Source of the DNA: Pseudomonas asturiensis
GTDB taxonomy: Bacteria > Pseudomonadota > Gammaproteobacteria > Pseudomonadales > Pseudomonadaceae
Length of the DNA: 45,000 nucleotides
Reading direction: 5' to 3'
Assembly (NCBI RefSeq): GCF_900143095.1
Contig: NZ_FRDA01000027.1
Span: 1 to 45,000 of the forward strand
In this document: piece by piece, positions 6,678 to 13,822 of the stretch
How the letters are laid out: each line of letters starts with the position of its first letter
Position numbering within the stretch: the first letter of the stretch is position 1
Position numbers and translations under genes: made by a program
Notes under the pieces: model-generated
What the model saw: only the letters and a program-made list of their open reading frames with translations
Database searches by the model: none
What the model was told of the DNA's origin: nothing

Positions 6678-8915
6678 TTAAATCCCTGTATTAATTGCTG
6701 GTACTTTTATCAGAAACCGAGCGCCACCTAAATCGCCTCTAGACGCTAAGGCGATACTGCCCTTAGAATGTTCTTCTACAAATGTCCTTACAATAGAAAG
6801 CCCCATACCTGTCCCAACGGTATCCCCCTTCCTATTCCTTTTAGTGGAAAATGTTGCTTTGAAAACATGACTTTCTACGCCTGCCTCAACGCCGCACCCA
6901 CTATCTTCAAACTCTATGATTCCAAAACCATCTTCAAAGCCAATTTTAATGTTTATTTTTCGTTTGTCAGCAGGGGTGTCAGATAATGCCCAGCAAGAAT
7001 TTGTAATAAGATTGGCAAATATACTCTCCCAATCAATTTCGTAAGCTTTAATCTTTAAACCGGAAGATGTGGTGTCATTCAATGCAACTGTAATTTTTCT
7101 TTTATCTAGCATTTCATCAAAACTAGTAAGAACGTTAGCAACAACAACAGACAAATCAATTACCCGCCTATTTCGCTTATCGCGCTTAACATTACCGAGA
7201 GAAAAATTACCAAAGACTTTAATATAGTTCAGCGATTTTTCAATTGAATCAAAACGCCTATTAGCAAAATCTACCGTATCCACCGGAAGCATGAAAAAGC
7301 CTTCAACCATTTTACTTCTGAGCAATGCGCCATTTGTAATCGCATTAGATATAGCCGCGAGAGTTTCATGCCCAAAGGAAACAGACAAAATTCCTAAAGA
7401 TGCCAAATTAGCAAGTGTGTCCTTCTCAGCCTCCAACTCGTCCATTCGTCCTTTAACTAAAGCTGTACGCTGGCTCTCCTCAGCCAGGGTAGATTCAATC
7501 ACCTCTAATTGCTTCTTCATCTCCAAGTCGACAGAGCTATCTTTGAGTTTTCCTATTCGCTCCATGACATCTTTATAAGCACTTTCGCTCTCAACAAGGA
7601 CATCAGAAAGCACTACTTTTTGAGGACGTAGCTTTTTTTCTACCAAAGCATGTGACTGGATATGCCTCTCGAATAGTTCTATGCACTTTAAGGAAAATTT
7701 CCTTAACTGAAAATACGCGGGTGTCTCTGTTAACCCTTCCCTATTTGTTTGATCAACGAGGTTAGGGTTCGCTTCTCTACCTATAAAAACTGCACCTACA
7801 ACCTGGTTATAGCCGATCCTCCAGTTATCCATAGTTATACTTTCGGGATTAATGACCCGACGCATCGCTAACCCAAGCCAGTCACCATCTCCGCTAGGAT
7901 CACCATAGGGTTTAACTCTGAAATTATCTCTATAAACCCTCACACCCTGGTTGCTTTTCAAAAATGCTCTTATCTCTTTAGGTTTAAATTTATTCGTATC
8001 CACCTCTTTACTGGACAGATTACGCATAAAGTAAACGCTGAAACGCAGCGGACCACAGAGCGGCATTTTTTCCGAATTAGCCATCCAGCTCCCCCACTCG
8101 GACGGCTTAGGGGGCAAACTTAGATTTCCATTTCTATCATATATAGCGACTGAAACATTTAAATCCTCTGTAATTTCGGCCTCTAACCTCCACTCCGCCG
8201 CTTCTAGAAAATGGTCTGAAGCTACATAACCATCTAAATCAGGCTGATAACCGCCTGTATCAAACTTTACTCTGAATCCAAGCGTTTTAGAAAACGGTGA
8301 CACCAATAATGACAACTCTTTTCGCAGCTCAAATAAAAACTCGTCATCCCAATTATCTTTGAGCCCTGATAATATATATTGAGATCCTTTACCTTTTCCC
8401 TCCAAAGGAAACGAGTTATCCTCAAGAACTAACGAATCAATCTCAAAAACGTCATGCCTGATACTATCCAGCTCAACGCTTTTAATCTGGTTGTATTTAT
8501 TCCAGTCCACATCAACTTCAAAAATCTTGTCACTTTCTTCAGTTTTAGTAAAAAGATTCAATTGAGTGCACAGACGGTCGATACCTAAACGTCCAAGCCC
8601 CTTAGCGCCTGTGTAAACTCGCTCTCTTACACTTTTTCCAACTTCGTACTTATGCGTAGTACCAATTCGCATCCATCTCGTTAGCAAATTATCTTTATCC
8701 ATACCATCACCATCATCGGTGATGGTCAACACGGGCTCATTAGTATCCAGGCCACTAAACTTTATAATTACTTCATCCGCGTCCGCATCGTAAGCATTTT
8801 TCACTAACTCACTTACCGCAACTAGAGAGCTAGATATACTCTCCCGTCCCAGCTGAATAGCAACCCGCGCCTCAACACTAAAAGGATGCCCTCCCAAACT
8901 ATTCCTTTTGCTCAT
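6678..8915 (-). CDS. Double-GHKL protein: Hsp90/MORC-like ATPase fused to a histidine-kinase core
   Basis: 745 residues, no membrane segment or signal peptide, so cytosolic. The N-terminal half is a GHKL ATPase of the HATPase_c_3 (Hsp90/MORC/MutL-like) kind: N-box SELVKNAYDADA (35-46), G1 DDGDGM (67-72), glycine-rich lid GAKGLGRLG (103-111). A middle domain (about 200-430) and a coiled coil (about 440-505) follow. A DHp-like segment with candidate phospho-acceptor His516 (SFGHETLAA) comes next, then a second, kinase-type GHKL domain: N-box Asn635/Asn639, G1 DSGCG (671-675), F-box, and G2 GTGMGLS (701-707). Both nucleotide pockets look intact. It overlaps the methylase gene by 17 bases and is followed directly by the receiver gene, its likely phosphotransfer partner. 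The trigger sensed is unknown. Confidence 0.88.
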   Translation of the reverse strand: MSKRNSLGGHPFSVEARVAIQLGRESISSSLVAVSELVKNAYDADADEVIIKFSGLDTNEPVLTITDDGDGMDKDNLLTRWMRIGTTHKYEVGKSVRERVYTGAKGLGRLGIDRLCTQLNLFTKTEESDKIFEVDVDWNKYNQIKSVELDSIRHDVFEIDSLVLEDNSFPLEGKGKGSQYILSGLKDNWDDEFLFELRKELSLLVSPFSKTLGFRVKFDTGGYQPDLDGYVASDHFLEAAEWRLEAEITEDLNVSVAIYDRNGNLSLPPKPSEWGSWMANSEKMPLCGPLRFSVYFMRNLSSKEVDTNKFKPKEIRAFLKSNQGVRVYRDNFRVKPYGDPSGDGDWLGLAMRRVINPESITMDNWRIGYNQVVGAVFIGREANPNLVDQTNREGLTETPAYFQLRKFSLKCIELFERHIQSHALVEKKLRPQKVVLSDVLVESESAYKDVMERIGKLKDSSVDLEMKKQLEVIESTLAEESQRTALVKGRMDELEAEKDTLANLASLGILSVSFGHETLAAISNAITNGALLRSKMVEGFFMLPVDTVDFANRRFDSIEKSLNYIKVFGNFSLGNVKRDKRNRRVIDLSVVVANVLTSFDEMLDKRKITVALNDTTSSGLKIKAYEIDWESIFANLITNSCWALSDTPADKRKINIKIGFEDGFGIIEFEDSGCGVEAGVESHVFKATFSTKRNRKGDTVGTGMGLSIVRTFVEEHSKGSIALASRGDLGGARFLIKVPAINTGI

Positions 8916-10212
8916 ACCACTCCCCTATTGGTAGGCTCTTGATTACGCCAACAGTTAAATGCCTACATCTTATTTTTGAGTTTATATAATCATTCACTTC
9001 GGAAGTTTTAAATAGCTTTAGTAAGGATATACAAGCTTCCATGGTTCCGTCGTTCGGGCATACTGCAATTATATGGTTTTCTACAGCGACAGCATCCTCG
9101 CAATCTACAATAGTTCCTACAACACGAAATTTATCCTTCGGGCTTGACGTTCTTCTAACAGCTATAAACGGACATTTTACTTTCCGCCCAGGGTGCCTAA
9201 TCCTTTCCGCCAACTGCGTTACTGTAGACCAAGGAGGTAGAATTTTAGCGTGCGCAAACGGCGCATCAATACCAACCAAAGGATCTCTATGAGGCACTAC
9301 TGGCCCTACGCTAACGGTAAATTTATCAGCTAGAAGATGAATACACTCCCCAACATCATCGGCGCCCAGATTTTCCTCGACATTCAGTTCAGTTTCTTTC
9401 GCTCCGCTAAACACAAACACGTCGATTTGAACATCTTTTTCGAAGCTACCGAAGTCTTCAATTTTTGGGTTAACAAGGTTGAATACTTTATTCCGCCAAG
9501 TGTTGTATCTGCTACCACTTTTTAAAACGTCTGGAAGAATACCTAAAATCCTCCCCCCGATCGGAATTATATCAATTGCATGCGCCGTGAATAGTGCAGC
9601 TGCGTTTGACTTTCCCGATGTCCACCTCACACCTTGGGGAGTATCAATCGGGCAAAATGGGGGGTTCATTACCACATTATGAATTACACCAGAATAGTTA
9701 TGGTATTCAACTAAAAAATCTCCAACCTTAATATTACTCAGCAGTGCCATCGCATCTTTTAACTTAATGCCGCAACTAGGGATCGCACCTTTTGAAATCG
9801 CCAAATTAATAATTTTCTTTTTCGCAACGCTCACAAATTCACAATTAATATCAAGACCGTATAGTATCTTGTTCCATTCAGTTAGACATTCAGCTAGTGA
9901 GTCCTTAGCCTCAAAACCATTCGCAAACTCAACCAATAGATTTCCGGTACCACAGGCCGGATCGAAAACATTACTATTAGCTATGAAATCTATTTTCGAT
10001 ATCGCTAACTTTGCTAATTCGTGTGGAGTAAAAAAAACTCCTTGACGCTTCCTCTGCTTTGCCCCCATAACGGACAAGAGACGTTCTTCTTCTTCCTGAA
10101 TATTCTCAAAACTAACTAAACGGTACTCGTCTTTCTCTATAACTTGAGTTTGTTTGTGCCTATAAAATTGTTCAGCCGCTCGCAAGCTCTGGACTCGTTC
10201 CTGAGCGCTCAT
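8899..10212 (-). CDS. N6-adenine DNA methyltransferase (HsdM/type IIG-like) with C-terminal recognition-like domain
   Basis: 437 residues. The class I SAM-dependent methylase core has motif X QGVFFTPHELA (57-67), SAM motif I DPACGTG (84-90) and catalytic motif IV NPPF (183-186), the signature of N6-adenine (gamma-type) DNA methylases. Residues from about 320 on, ending in LTVGVIKSLPIGEWY, resemble the target-recognition region of TaqI/Eco57I-type enzymes, so it may be able to choose its own site. No cognate specificity subunit or type I restriction helicase is next to it. It overlaps the regulator gene by ATGA and the double-GHKL gene by 17 bases. I infer that it marks self DNA for a system whose nuclease is the HNH protein. 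Confidence 0.9.
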   Translation of the reverse strand: MSAQERVQSLRAAEQFYRHKQTQVIEKDEYRLVSFENIQEEEERLLSVMGAKQRKRQGVFFTPHELAKLAISKIDFIANSNVFDPACGTGNLLVEFANGFEAKDSLAECLTEWNKILYGLDINCEFVSVAKKKIINLAISKGAIPSCGIKLKDAMALLSNIKVGDFLVEYHNYSGVIHNVVMNPPFCPIDTPQGVRWTSGKSNAAALFTAHAIDIIPIGGRILGILPDVLKSGSRYNTWRNKVFNLVNPKIEDFGSFEKDVQIDVFVFSGAKETELNVEENLGADDVGECIHLLADKFTVSVGPVVPHRDPLVGIDAPFAHAKILPPWSTVTQLAERIRHPGRKVKCPFIAVRRTSSPKDKFRVVGTIVDCEDAVAVENHIIAVCPNDGTMEACISLLKLFKTSEVNDYINSKIRCRHLTVGVIKSLPIGEWYEQKE

Positions 10213-10451
10213 GCTGTTTCTTTCACAGAAGCAGCGCAGGGTGGAGTTTTTTCAGAAAACCTAATCTCCATTCCTAATACAGAAAGTACTGCGAGAATTT
10301 TCCTTGCCCCAAATTCCGAGCTACGCCCCCTTTCCAATCGGGAGAGGGATTCCTGGGTGATCCCAGCCAGCCCCGCGACGTATCCCTGCTTGACTCCAAG
10401 GACTTGGCGGCGTTTCGCGATAGCTTCGCCCAGCTCATACAGCGTTTCCAT
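10209..10451 (-). CDS. XRE-family helix-turn-helix regulator, first gene of the operon
   Basis: 80 residues from the ATG at 10451; a GTG nine bases further upstream (10460) is an alternative start. I prefer the ATG because a gagtg lies 6 bases before it. The HTH spans about residues 8-60 (IAKRRQVLGVKQGYVAGLAG, then QESLSRLERGR), like HipB/C-protein regulators. The short tail has no second domain. It resembles controller proteins of restriction-modification loci, which repress or pace their own operon. The dyad at 10468-10487, just upstream, is the obvious operator. The gene overlaps the methylase by four bases (ATGA). Confidence 0.88.
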   Translation of the reverse strand: METLYELGEAIAKRRQVLGVKQGYVAGLAGITQESLSRLERGRSSEFGARKILAVLSVLGMEIRFSEKTPPCAASVKETA

Positions 10452-10467
10452 CAATGGCACTCGTGTT

Positions 10468-10487
10468 TTTTGACGTATATGTCAAAA
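10468..10487. promoter_or_regulatory. Candidate operator of the XRE regulator: ttttgac-N6-gtcaaaa
   Basis: A perfect 7-bp inverted repeat (ttttgac 10468-10474, gtcaaaa 10481-10487) with spacer gtatat whose centre tata is itself symmetric. It lies 7-17 bases upstream of the two possible starts of the XRE gene, where promoter and leader must be. Size and symmetry fit a dimeric XRE protein, so autoregulation of the whole operon is likely. The binding is inferred. Confidence 0.65.
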
Positions 10488-10524
10488 TTTAACCTTTTTT
10501 TTTCTCTAACGCGAGCGCGCTGAC

Positions 10525-10650
10525 TTAGGCACTGAACGCCTGACTGAGAAGACGGAACAATTCTGCTGCTAAATAGCCCATGCGGTTGAAAAAACCCAGT
10601 AGGCCTAATGCTCCAAGCGTCAACCATGTCTCGCTCAAGCTTCGATTCAT
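10525..10650 (-). CDS. Possible 41-aa hydrophobic peptide upstream of the defence operon
   Basis: An ATG at 10650 opens 41 codons in the same direction as the operon, ending in TAA at 10525. An aggagg sits about 10 bases upstream, a little far but strong. The product has a polar start (MNRSLSETW), a hydrophobic stretch (LTLGALGLLGFF) and an amphipathic C-terminal helix (YLAAELFRLLSQAFSA), as in small membrane peptides and type I toxins. A competing ATG in another frame directly abuts the aggagg and is less likely. Whether it belongs to the operon or to the edge of the mobile element is not clear. Confidence 0.4.
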   Translation of the reverse strand: MNRSLSETWLTLGALGLLGFFNRMGYLAAELFRLLSQAFSA

Positions 10651-10918
10651 CACCTGCCATCCTCCTGCAGAGCAGCCCGCCTAAGGGGCGATCAAGGTAA
10701 AGGGGCGCTTTTCGCTAAGCAAATGGATATGGCAAATATGGGGGTACAAATAGGGGTATTTTCCACCAAAACGGGAAAATTCCCTGCTTCATTATTCACT
10801 CAAAGTATTGATATTAAACATATTTTATCGATAAAAACGCGTCCTAGCCTCTTTAACGTGTGATTAACGTCTGATCCGCTAAAGACGTCACTGCCCGCAG
10901 TGACACTGCCTTAAGCCC
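10651..10918. other. Boundary zone between the AT-rich element and the rml chromosome segment
   Basis: No confident gene. A 46-codon plus-strand frame (10723-10863, beginning MDMANMGVQIGVF) is open but has no clear ribosome site. The motif gggggtacaaataggggta (10740-10758) resembles repeats I have seen at ends of tRNA-integrated islands, but this is only recollection. Base composition moves from AT-rich (10740-10870) to GC-rich after about 10950. The exact element end and attachment site cannot be placed without the left end or an empty-site strain. Confidence 0.35.
10887..10904. repeat. 18-bp palindrome, 8-bp arms
   Basis: Arms gtcactgc (10887-10894) and gcagtgac (10897-10904) separated by cc. 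It lies 15 bases before the terminator hairpin. It could be an operator or the end of an upstream transcript that is interrupted by the element. Confidence 0.4.
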
Positions 10919-10945
10919 AAAAAGCCCCGTTGATCGGGGCTTTTT
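10919..10945. terminator. Bidirectional intrinsic terminator upstream of rmlD
   Basis: Hairpin aaagcccc (10921-10928), loop gttgatc, ggggcttt (10936-10943), with A-run before and T-run after, so it works on both strands. On the plus strand it would end a gene that should lie to the left; the neighbour found there is the mobile element, consistent with an insertion just upstream. Confidence 0.8.
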
Positions 10946-11072
10946 GCGTTTCAGGGCAAGCGTCAGCGCATGGCCTGCGTGCTAACCTCATCACTGACAA
11001 ACGGGATCGGGCAAACACAGCCTGCTGCCGAACCAGAATCGACAAGAACCACACAGTGCGCGCCGATAACTC

Positions 11073-11978
11073 ATGAAAATTCTTCTGCTGGGAAAAAACG
11101 GTCAGGTGGGCTGGGAGCTGCAACGCTCGCTGGCAGTGATGGGCGAAGTCATTGCGCTTGATCGTCAGACGGTATCAAGCGCCTATGGCGAACTCGCCGG
11201 TGATCTGGCCGACCTGACCCTGCTGCGCGATACGGTCCGCCGTGTTCAGCCTCAGGTCATCGTCAATGCTGCCGCCTATACCGCCGTCGACAAAGCCGAG
11301 ACCGAGCGTGAGCTGGCGCACCGGGTCAACGCCCTCGCCTGCCAGGTCATGGCGCAGGAGGCCAGCGCCCTGGATGCCCTGCTGGTTCACTACTCCACCG
11401 ATTACGTCTTTGACGGCTCGGGAAGTACGCCCTGGAAAGAGATCGATGCGGTGTCGCCCGTCAATTACTACGGCGCGACGAAACTCGAAGGCGAGCAGTT
11501 GATCATCGCGTCGGGGTGCAAACATCTGATTTTCCGCACCAGTTGGGTCTATGCAGCCCGCGGTAATAATTTCGCAAAAACAATGTTGCGGCTGGCCAGG
11601 GATCGCGATGCACTCAGCGTTATCGCGGATCAGATTGGCGCACCTACAGGCGCTGAATTGCTGGCCGATATAGCGACAGCGGCTTTGCAGCAGACGCTCG
11701 CACGACCGCAGTTGTGCGGGGTTTATCATCTGGCGCCCGCAGGGGAAGTGTCCTGGCACGCGTATGCGAGCTACGTCATTGATGTGGCCCGCGCCCAGGG
11801 TCAGACGCTAAAGGTGCAGTCCATCAACCCTATCGCGACGACCGAGTACCCGACACCGGCAAGGCGTCCGCTGAACTCGCGCCTGAATACCGAGAAGCTG
11901 CAAAACAATTTTTCGCTGCATTTGCCCGACTGGCAAACTGGCGTTACCCGAATGCTTACGGAAATCCTGACCCCATGA
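11073..11978 (+). CDS. rmlD: dTDP-4-dehydrorhamnose reductase
   Basis: The last step of dTDP-L-rhamnose synthesis: NAD(P)H-dependent reduction of dTDP-4-dehydro-L-rhamnose in the cytosol. 301 residues, the usual length. It is an extended short-chain dehydrogenase with nucleotide motif GKNGQVG (7-13), the family signature STDYVFDG (108-115) and the catalytic YxxxK at Tyr133-Lys137 (YGATK). It overlaps rmlA by four bases (ATGA), so the two are one operon. rmlB and rmlC are not next to it; they may be elsewhere or left of the mobile element. No strong ribosome site precedes the ATG. Confidence 0.95.
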   Translation: MKILLLGKNGQVGWELQRSLAVMGEVIALDRQTVSSAYGELAGDLADLTLLRDTVRRVQPQVIVNAAAYTAVDKAETERELAHRVNALACQVMAQEASALDALLVHYSTDYVFDGSGSTPWKEIDAVSPVNYYGATKLEGEQLIIASGCKHLIFRTSWVYAARGNNFAKTMLRLARDRDALSVIADQIGAPTGAELLADIATAALQQTLARPQLCGVYHLAPAGEVSWHAYASYVIDVARAQGQTLKVQSINPIATTEYPTPARRPLNSRLNTEKLQNNFSLHLPDWQTGVTRMLTEILTP

Positions 11979-12865
11979 CGTCCATCAATCGTAAAGGCAT
12001 CATCCTGGCGGGCGGCTCAGGCACACGCCTGCACCCGCTGACCCTTGGCGTATCCAAACAGATGCTGCCGATCTACGACAAACCGATGATTTTCTATCCG
12101 TTGTCAGTGCTGATGCTGGCAGGCATGCGTGAAATCCTGATTATCTCAACGCCCGATGACTTGCCCGGTTTCCGCAAGTTGCTGGGCGATGGCAGCCAAT
12201 ACGGCATCACACTCAGCTACATCGAGCAACCCAGCCCCGACGGACTGGCGCAGGCGTTCATTCTGGGCGAGTCATTCATCGGACAAGACCCCTGCTGCCT
12301 GATTCTGGGCGACAATATCTTCTACGGGCAGCATTTCACCGACAACCTGCGTTCGGCCAATGAGCGAACCACAGGAGCGACGGTCTTCGGCTATCACGTT
12401 TCGGACCCTCAGCGCTTTGGCGTCATCGAGTTCGATGAAAGCGGCAGAGCCCTGAGCATCGAAGAAAAGCCAGCGACGCCGAAGTCCAACTACGCCGTGA
12501 CCGGCCTCTACTTTTACGATAACCAGGTCGTGGACATCGCCAAGCGCATCAAGCCTTCGGCCCGTGGCGAACTGGAAATCACCGACGTAAACAGCGCCTA
12601 CCTGCAACAGCGCGAACTGACCGTGGAACTGCTGGGGCGTGGTTTCGCCTGGCTCGATACCGGTACACACGAGTCGTTGCTGGAAGCCAGCCACTTCGTG
12701 CATACCATCGAGCAACGTCAGGGACTGAAAGTGGCCTGTCTTGAAGAAATTGCGTACACCAACGGCTGGATCACCGCTCAGCAACTGGGTGAGCAGGCCG
12801 AGAAACTCAAAAAAACGGGCTATGGGCAGTATCTGCAGAAGCTTCTGGATCTGGGATCGTTTTAA
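11975..12865 (+). CDS. rmlA: Glucose-1-phosphate thymidylyltransferase
   Basis: The first step of the rhamnose pathway: dTTP plus glucose-1-phosphate to dTDP-glucose. 296 residues, normal length. The nucleotidyltransferase signature GGSGTRLHP (13-21) is followed by SKQMLPIYDKP. Further on are the LGDNIFYG loop, which carries the metal-binding aspartate, and the EEKP segment. Product feedback by dTDP-rhamnose is known in the family. It overlaps rmlD by four bases. The glycosyltransferase 44 bases downstream probably uses the dTDP-rhamnose made here. Confidence 0.96.
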   Translation: MTSINRKGIILAGGSGTRLHPLTLGVSKQMLPIYDKPMIFYPLSVLMLAGMREILIISTPDDLPGFRKLLGDGSQYGITLSYIEQPSPDGLAQAFILGESFIGQDPCCLILGDNIFYGQHFTDNLRSANERTTGATVFGYHVSDPQRFGVIEFDESGRALSIEEKPATPKSNYAVTGLYFYDNQVVDIAKRIKPSARGELEITDVNSAYLQQRELTVELLGRGFAWLDTGTHESLLEASHFVHTIEQRQGLKVACLEEIAYTNGWITAQQLGEQAEKLKKTGYGQYLQKLLDLGSF

Positions 12866-12909
12866 TACGGCCGACCTTTACACATTGATAGCGCAGGGTT
12901 GCGACTTTT

Positions 12910-13812
12910 ATGTGTTCAGATCTTCCCAGGGTGGCCGTGCTGCTGGCCGCCTACAACGGCATGTCGTGGCTGGAAGAACAGCTCGACTCCATTCAGAGGC
13001 AGGCGGCGGTCGCCGTCAGCGTCTTCATCAGTGTCGACGCGTCCAGCGATGGCACTGAAGCCTGGTGTGCGGCCTACACGCAGCGCCACTCCAACACGAC
13101 CTTGCTGGCACCAGCAGGTCCATTCGGGGGCGCAGCCGGCAATTTTTTCCGCTTGATTCGCGATGTGGACTGTTCGGACGTCGACTACGTCGCGTTCGCC
13201 GATCAGGATGACATCTGGTACGCGGACAAGCTTGATCGCGCCGTATCGACCTTGAAGTCAGGGCACCTGGACGCTTACTCCAGCAATGTCGTCGCCTTCT
13301 GGCCAGATGGGCGACGCCTGCTGCTGGACAAGGCTCAGCCTCAAGTGCGCTGGGACTACCTGTTCGAAGCGGCAGGGCCAGGCTGCACCTACGTCATGAC
13401 GCGTCGCCTGGCAAACGCACTGAAGGTGTCAGTGCGCAATCAATGGGACCTGCTACAGCACGTCGACCTTCATGACTGGTACTGCTACGCCTTCGCCCGC
13501 ACGCATGATTTCAAATGGTTCATTGATCCCGTGCCCGGCCTGGATTACCGACAGCACGGGCACAACCAGATCGGAGCGAATGCCGGCCTTGTACCGTTCA
13601 CCGCCAGGTTGAGGCGAATCGTGAATAACTGGTGGCCCGAACAGGTGATGCTCATCGGACGTCTGGCTGGCAACAGCACGATGTTCGAACCGCAACGCAC
13701 AAGACGCCTGTCCTTTCTCAGGCTGATCCCCAAAGCCGGCCAGTGCCGCAGGCGGACACGGGACAAGTTTCTGTTTGTGATTGCGTGCCTGGCGGCCGCC
13801 CTGAGACGCTGA
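12910..13812 (+). CDS. Family 2 glycosyltransferase, probable rhamnosyltransferase
   Basis: 300 residues with a GT-A fold family 2 core: VAVLLAAYNG (8-17), the DASSDGT loop (43-49), the metal/sugar-binding DQDDIW (98-103) and the late motif LDYRQHGHNQIGAN shared with O-antigen rhamnosyltransferases. It transfers a sugar, probably L-rhamnose given the rmlDA genes in front, to a surface polysaccharide or flagellin glycan on the cytosolic face. The gene converges with a second, similar glycosyltransferase only 10 bases away. The acceptor is unknown. Confidence 0.87.
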   Translation: MCSDLPRVAVLLAAYNGMSWLEEQLDSIQRQAAVAVSVFISVDASSDGTEAWCAAYTQRHSNTTLLAPAGPFGGAAGNFFRLIRDVDCSDVDYVAFADQDDIWYADKLDRAVSTLKSGHLDAYSSNVVAFWPDGRRLLLDKAQPQVRWDYLFEAAGPGCTYVMTRRLANALKVSVRNQWDLLQHVDLHDWYCYAFARTHDFKWFIDPVPGLDYRQHGHNQIGANAGLVPFTARLRRIVNNWWPEQVMLIGRLAGNSTMFEPQRTRRLSFLRLIPKAGQCRRRTRDKFLFVIACLAAALRR

Positions 13813-13822
13813 CCCGCCGAAC

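Noticed and set aside
10723..10863. 46-codon plus-strand frame at the element edge, possibly an integrase N- or C-terminus remnant
   Set aside because: No ribosome site and no integrase catalytic motif; too short to support, so described only as part of the boundary zone.
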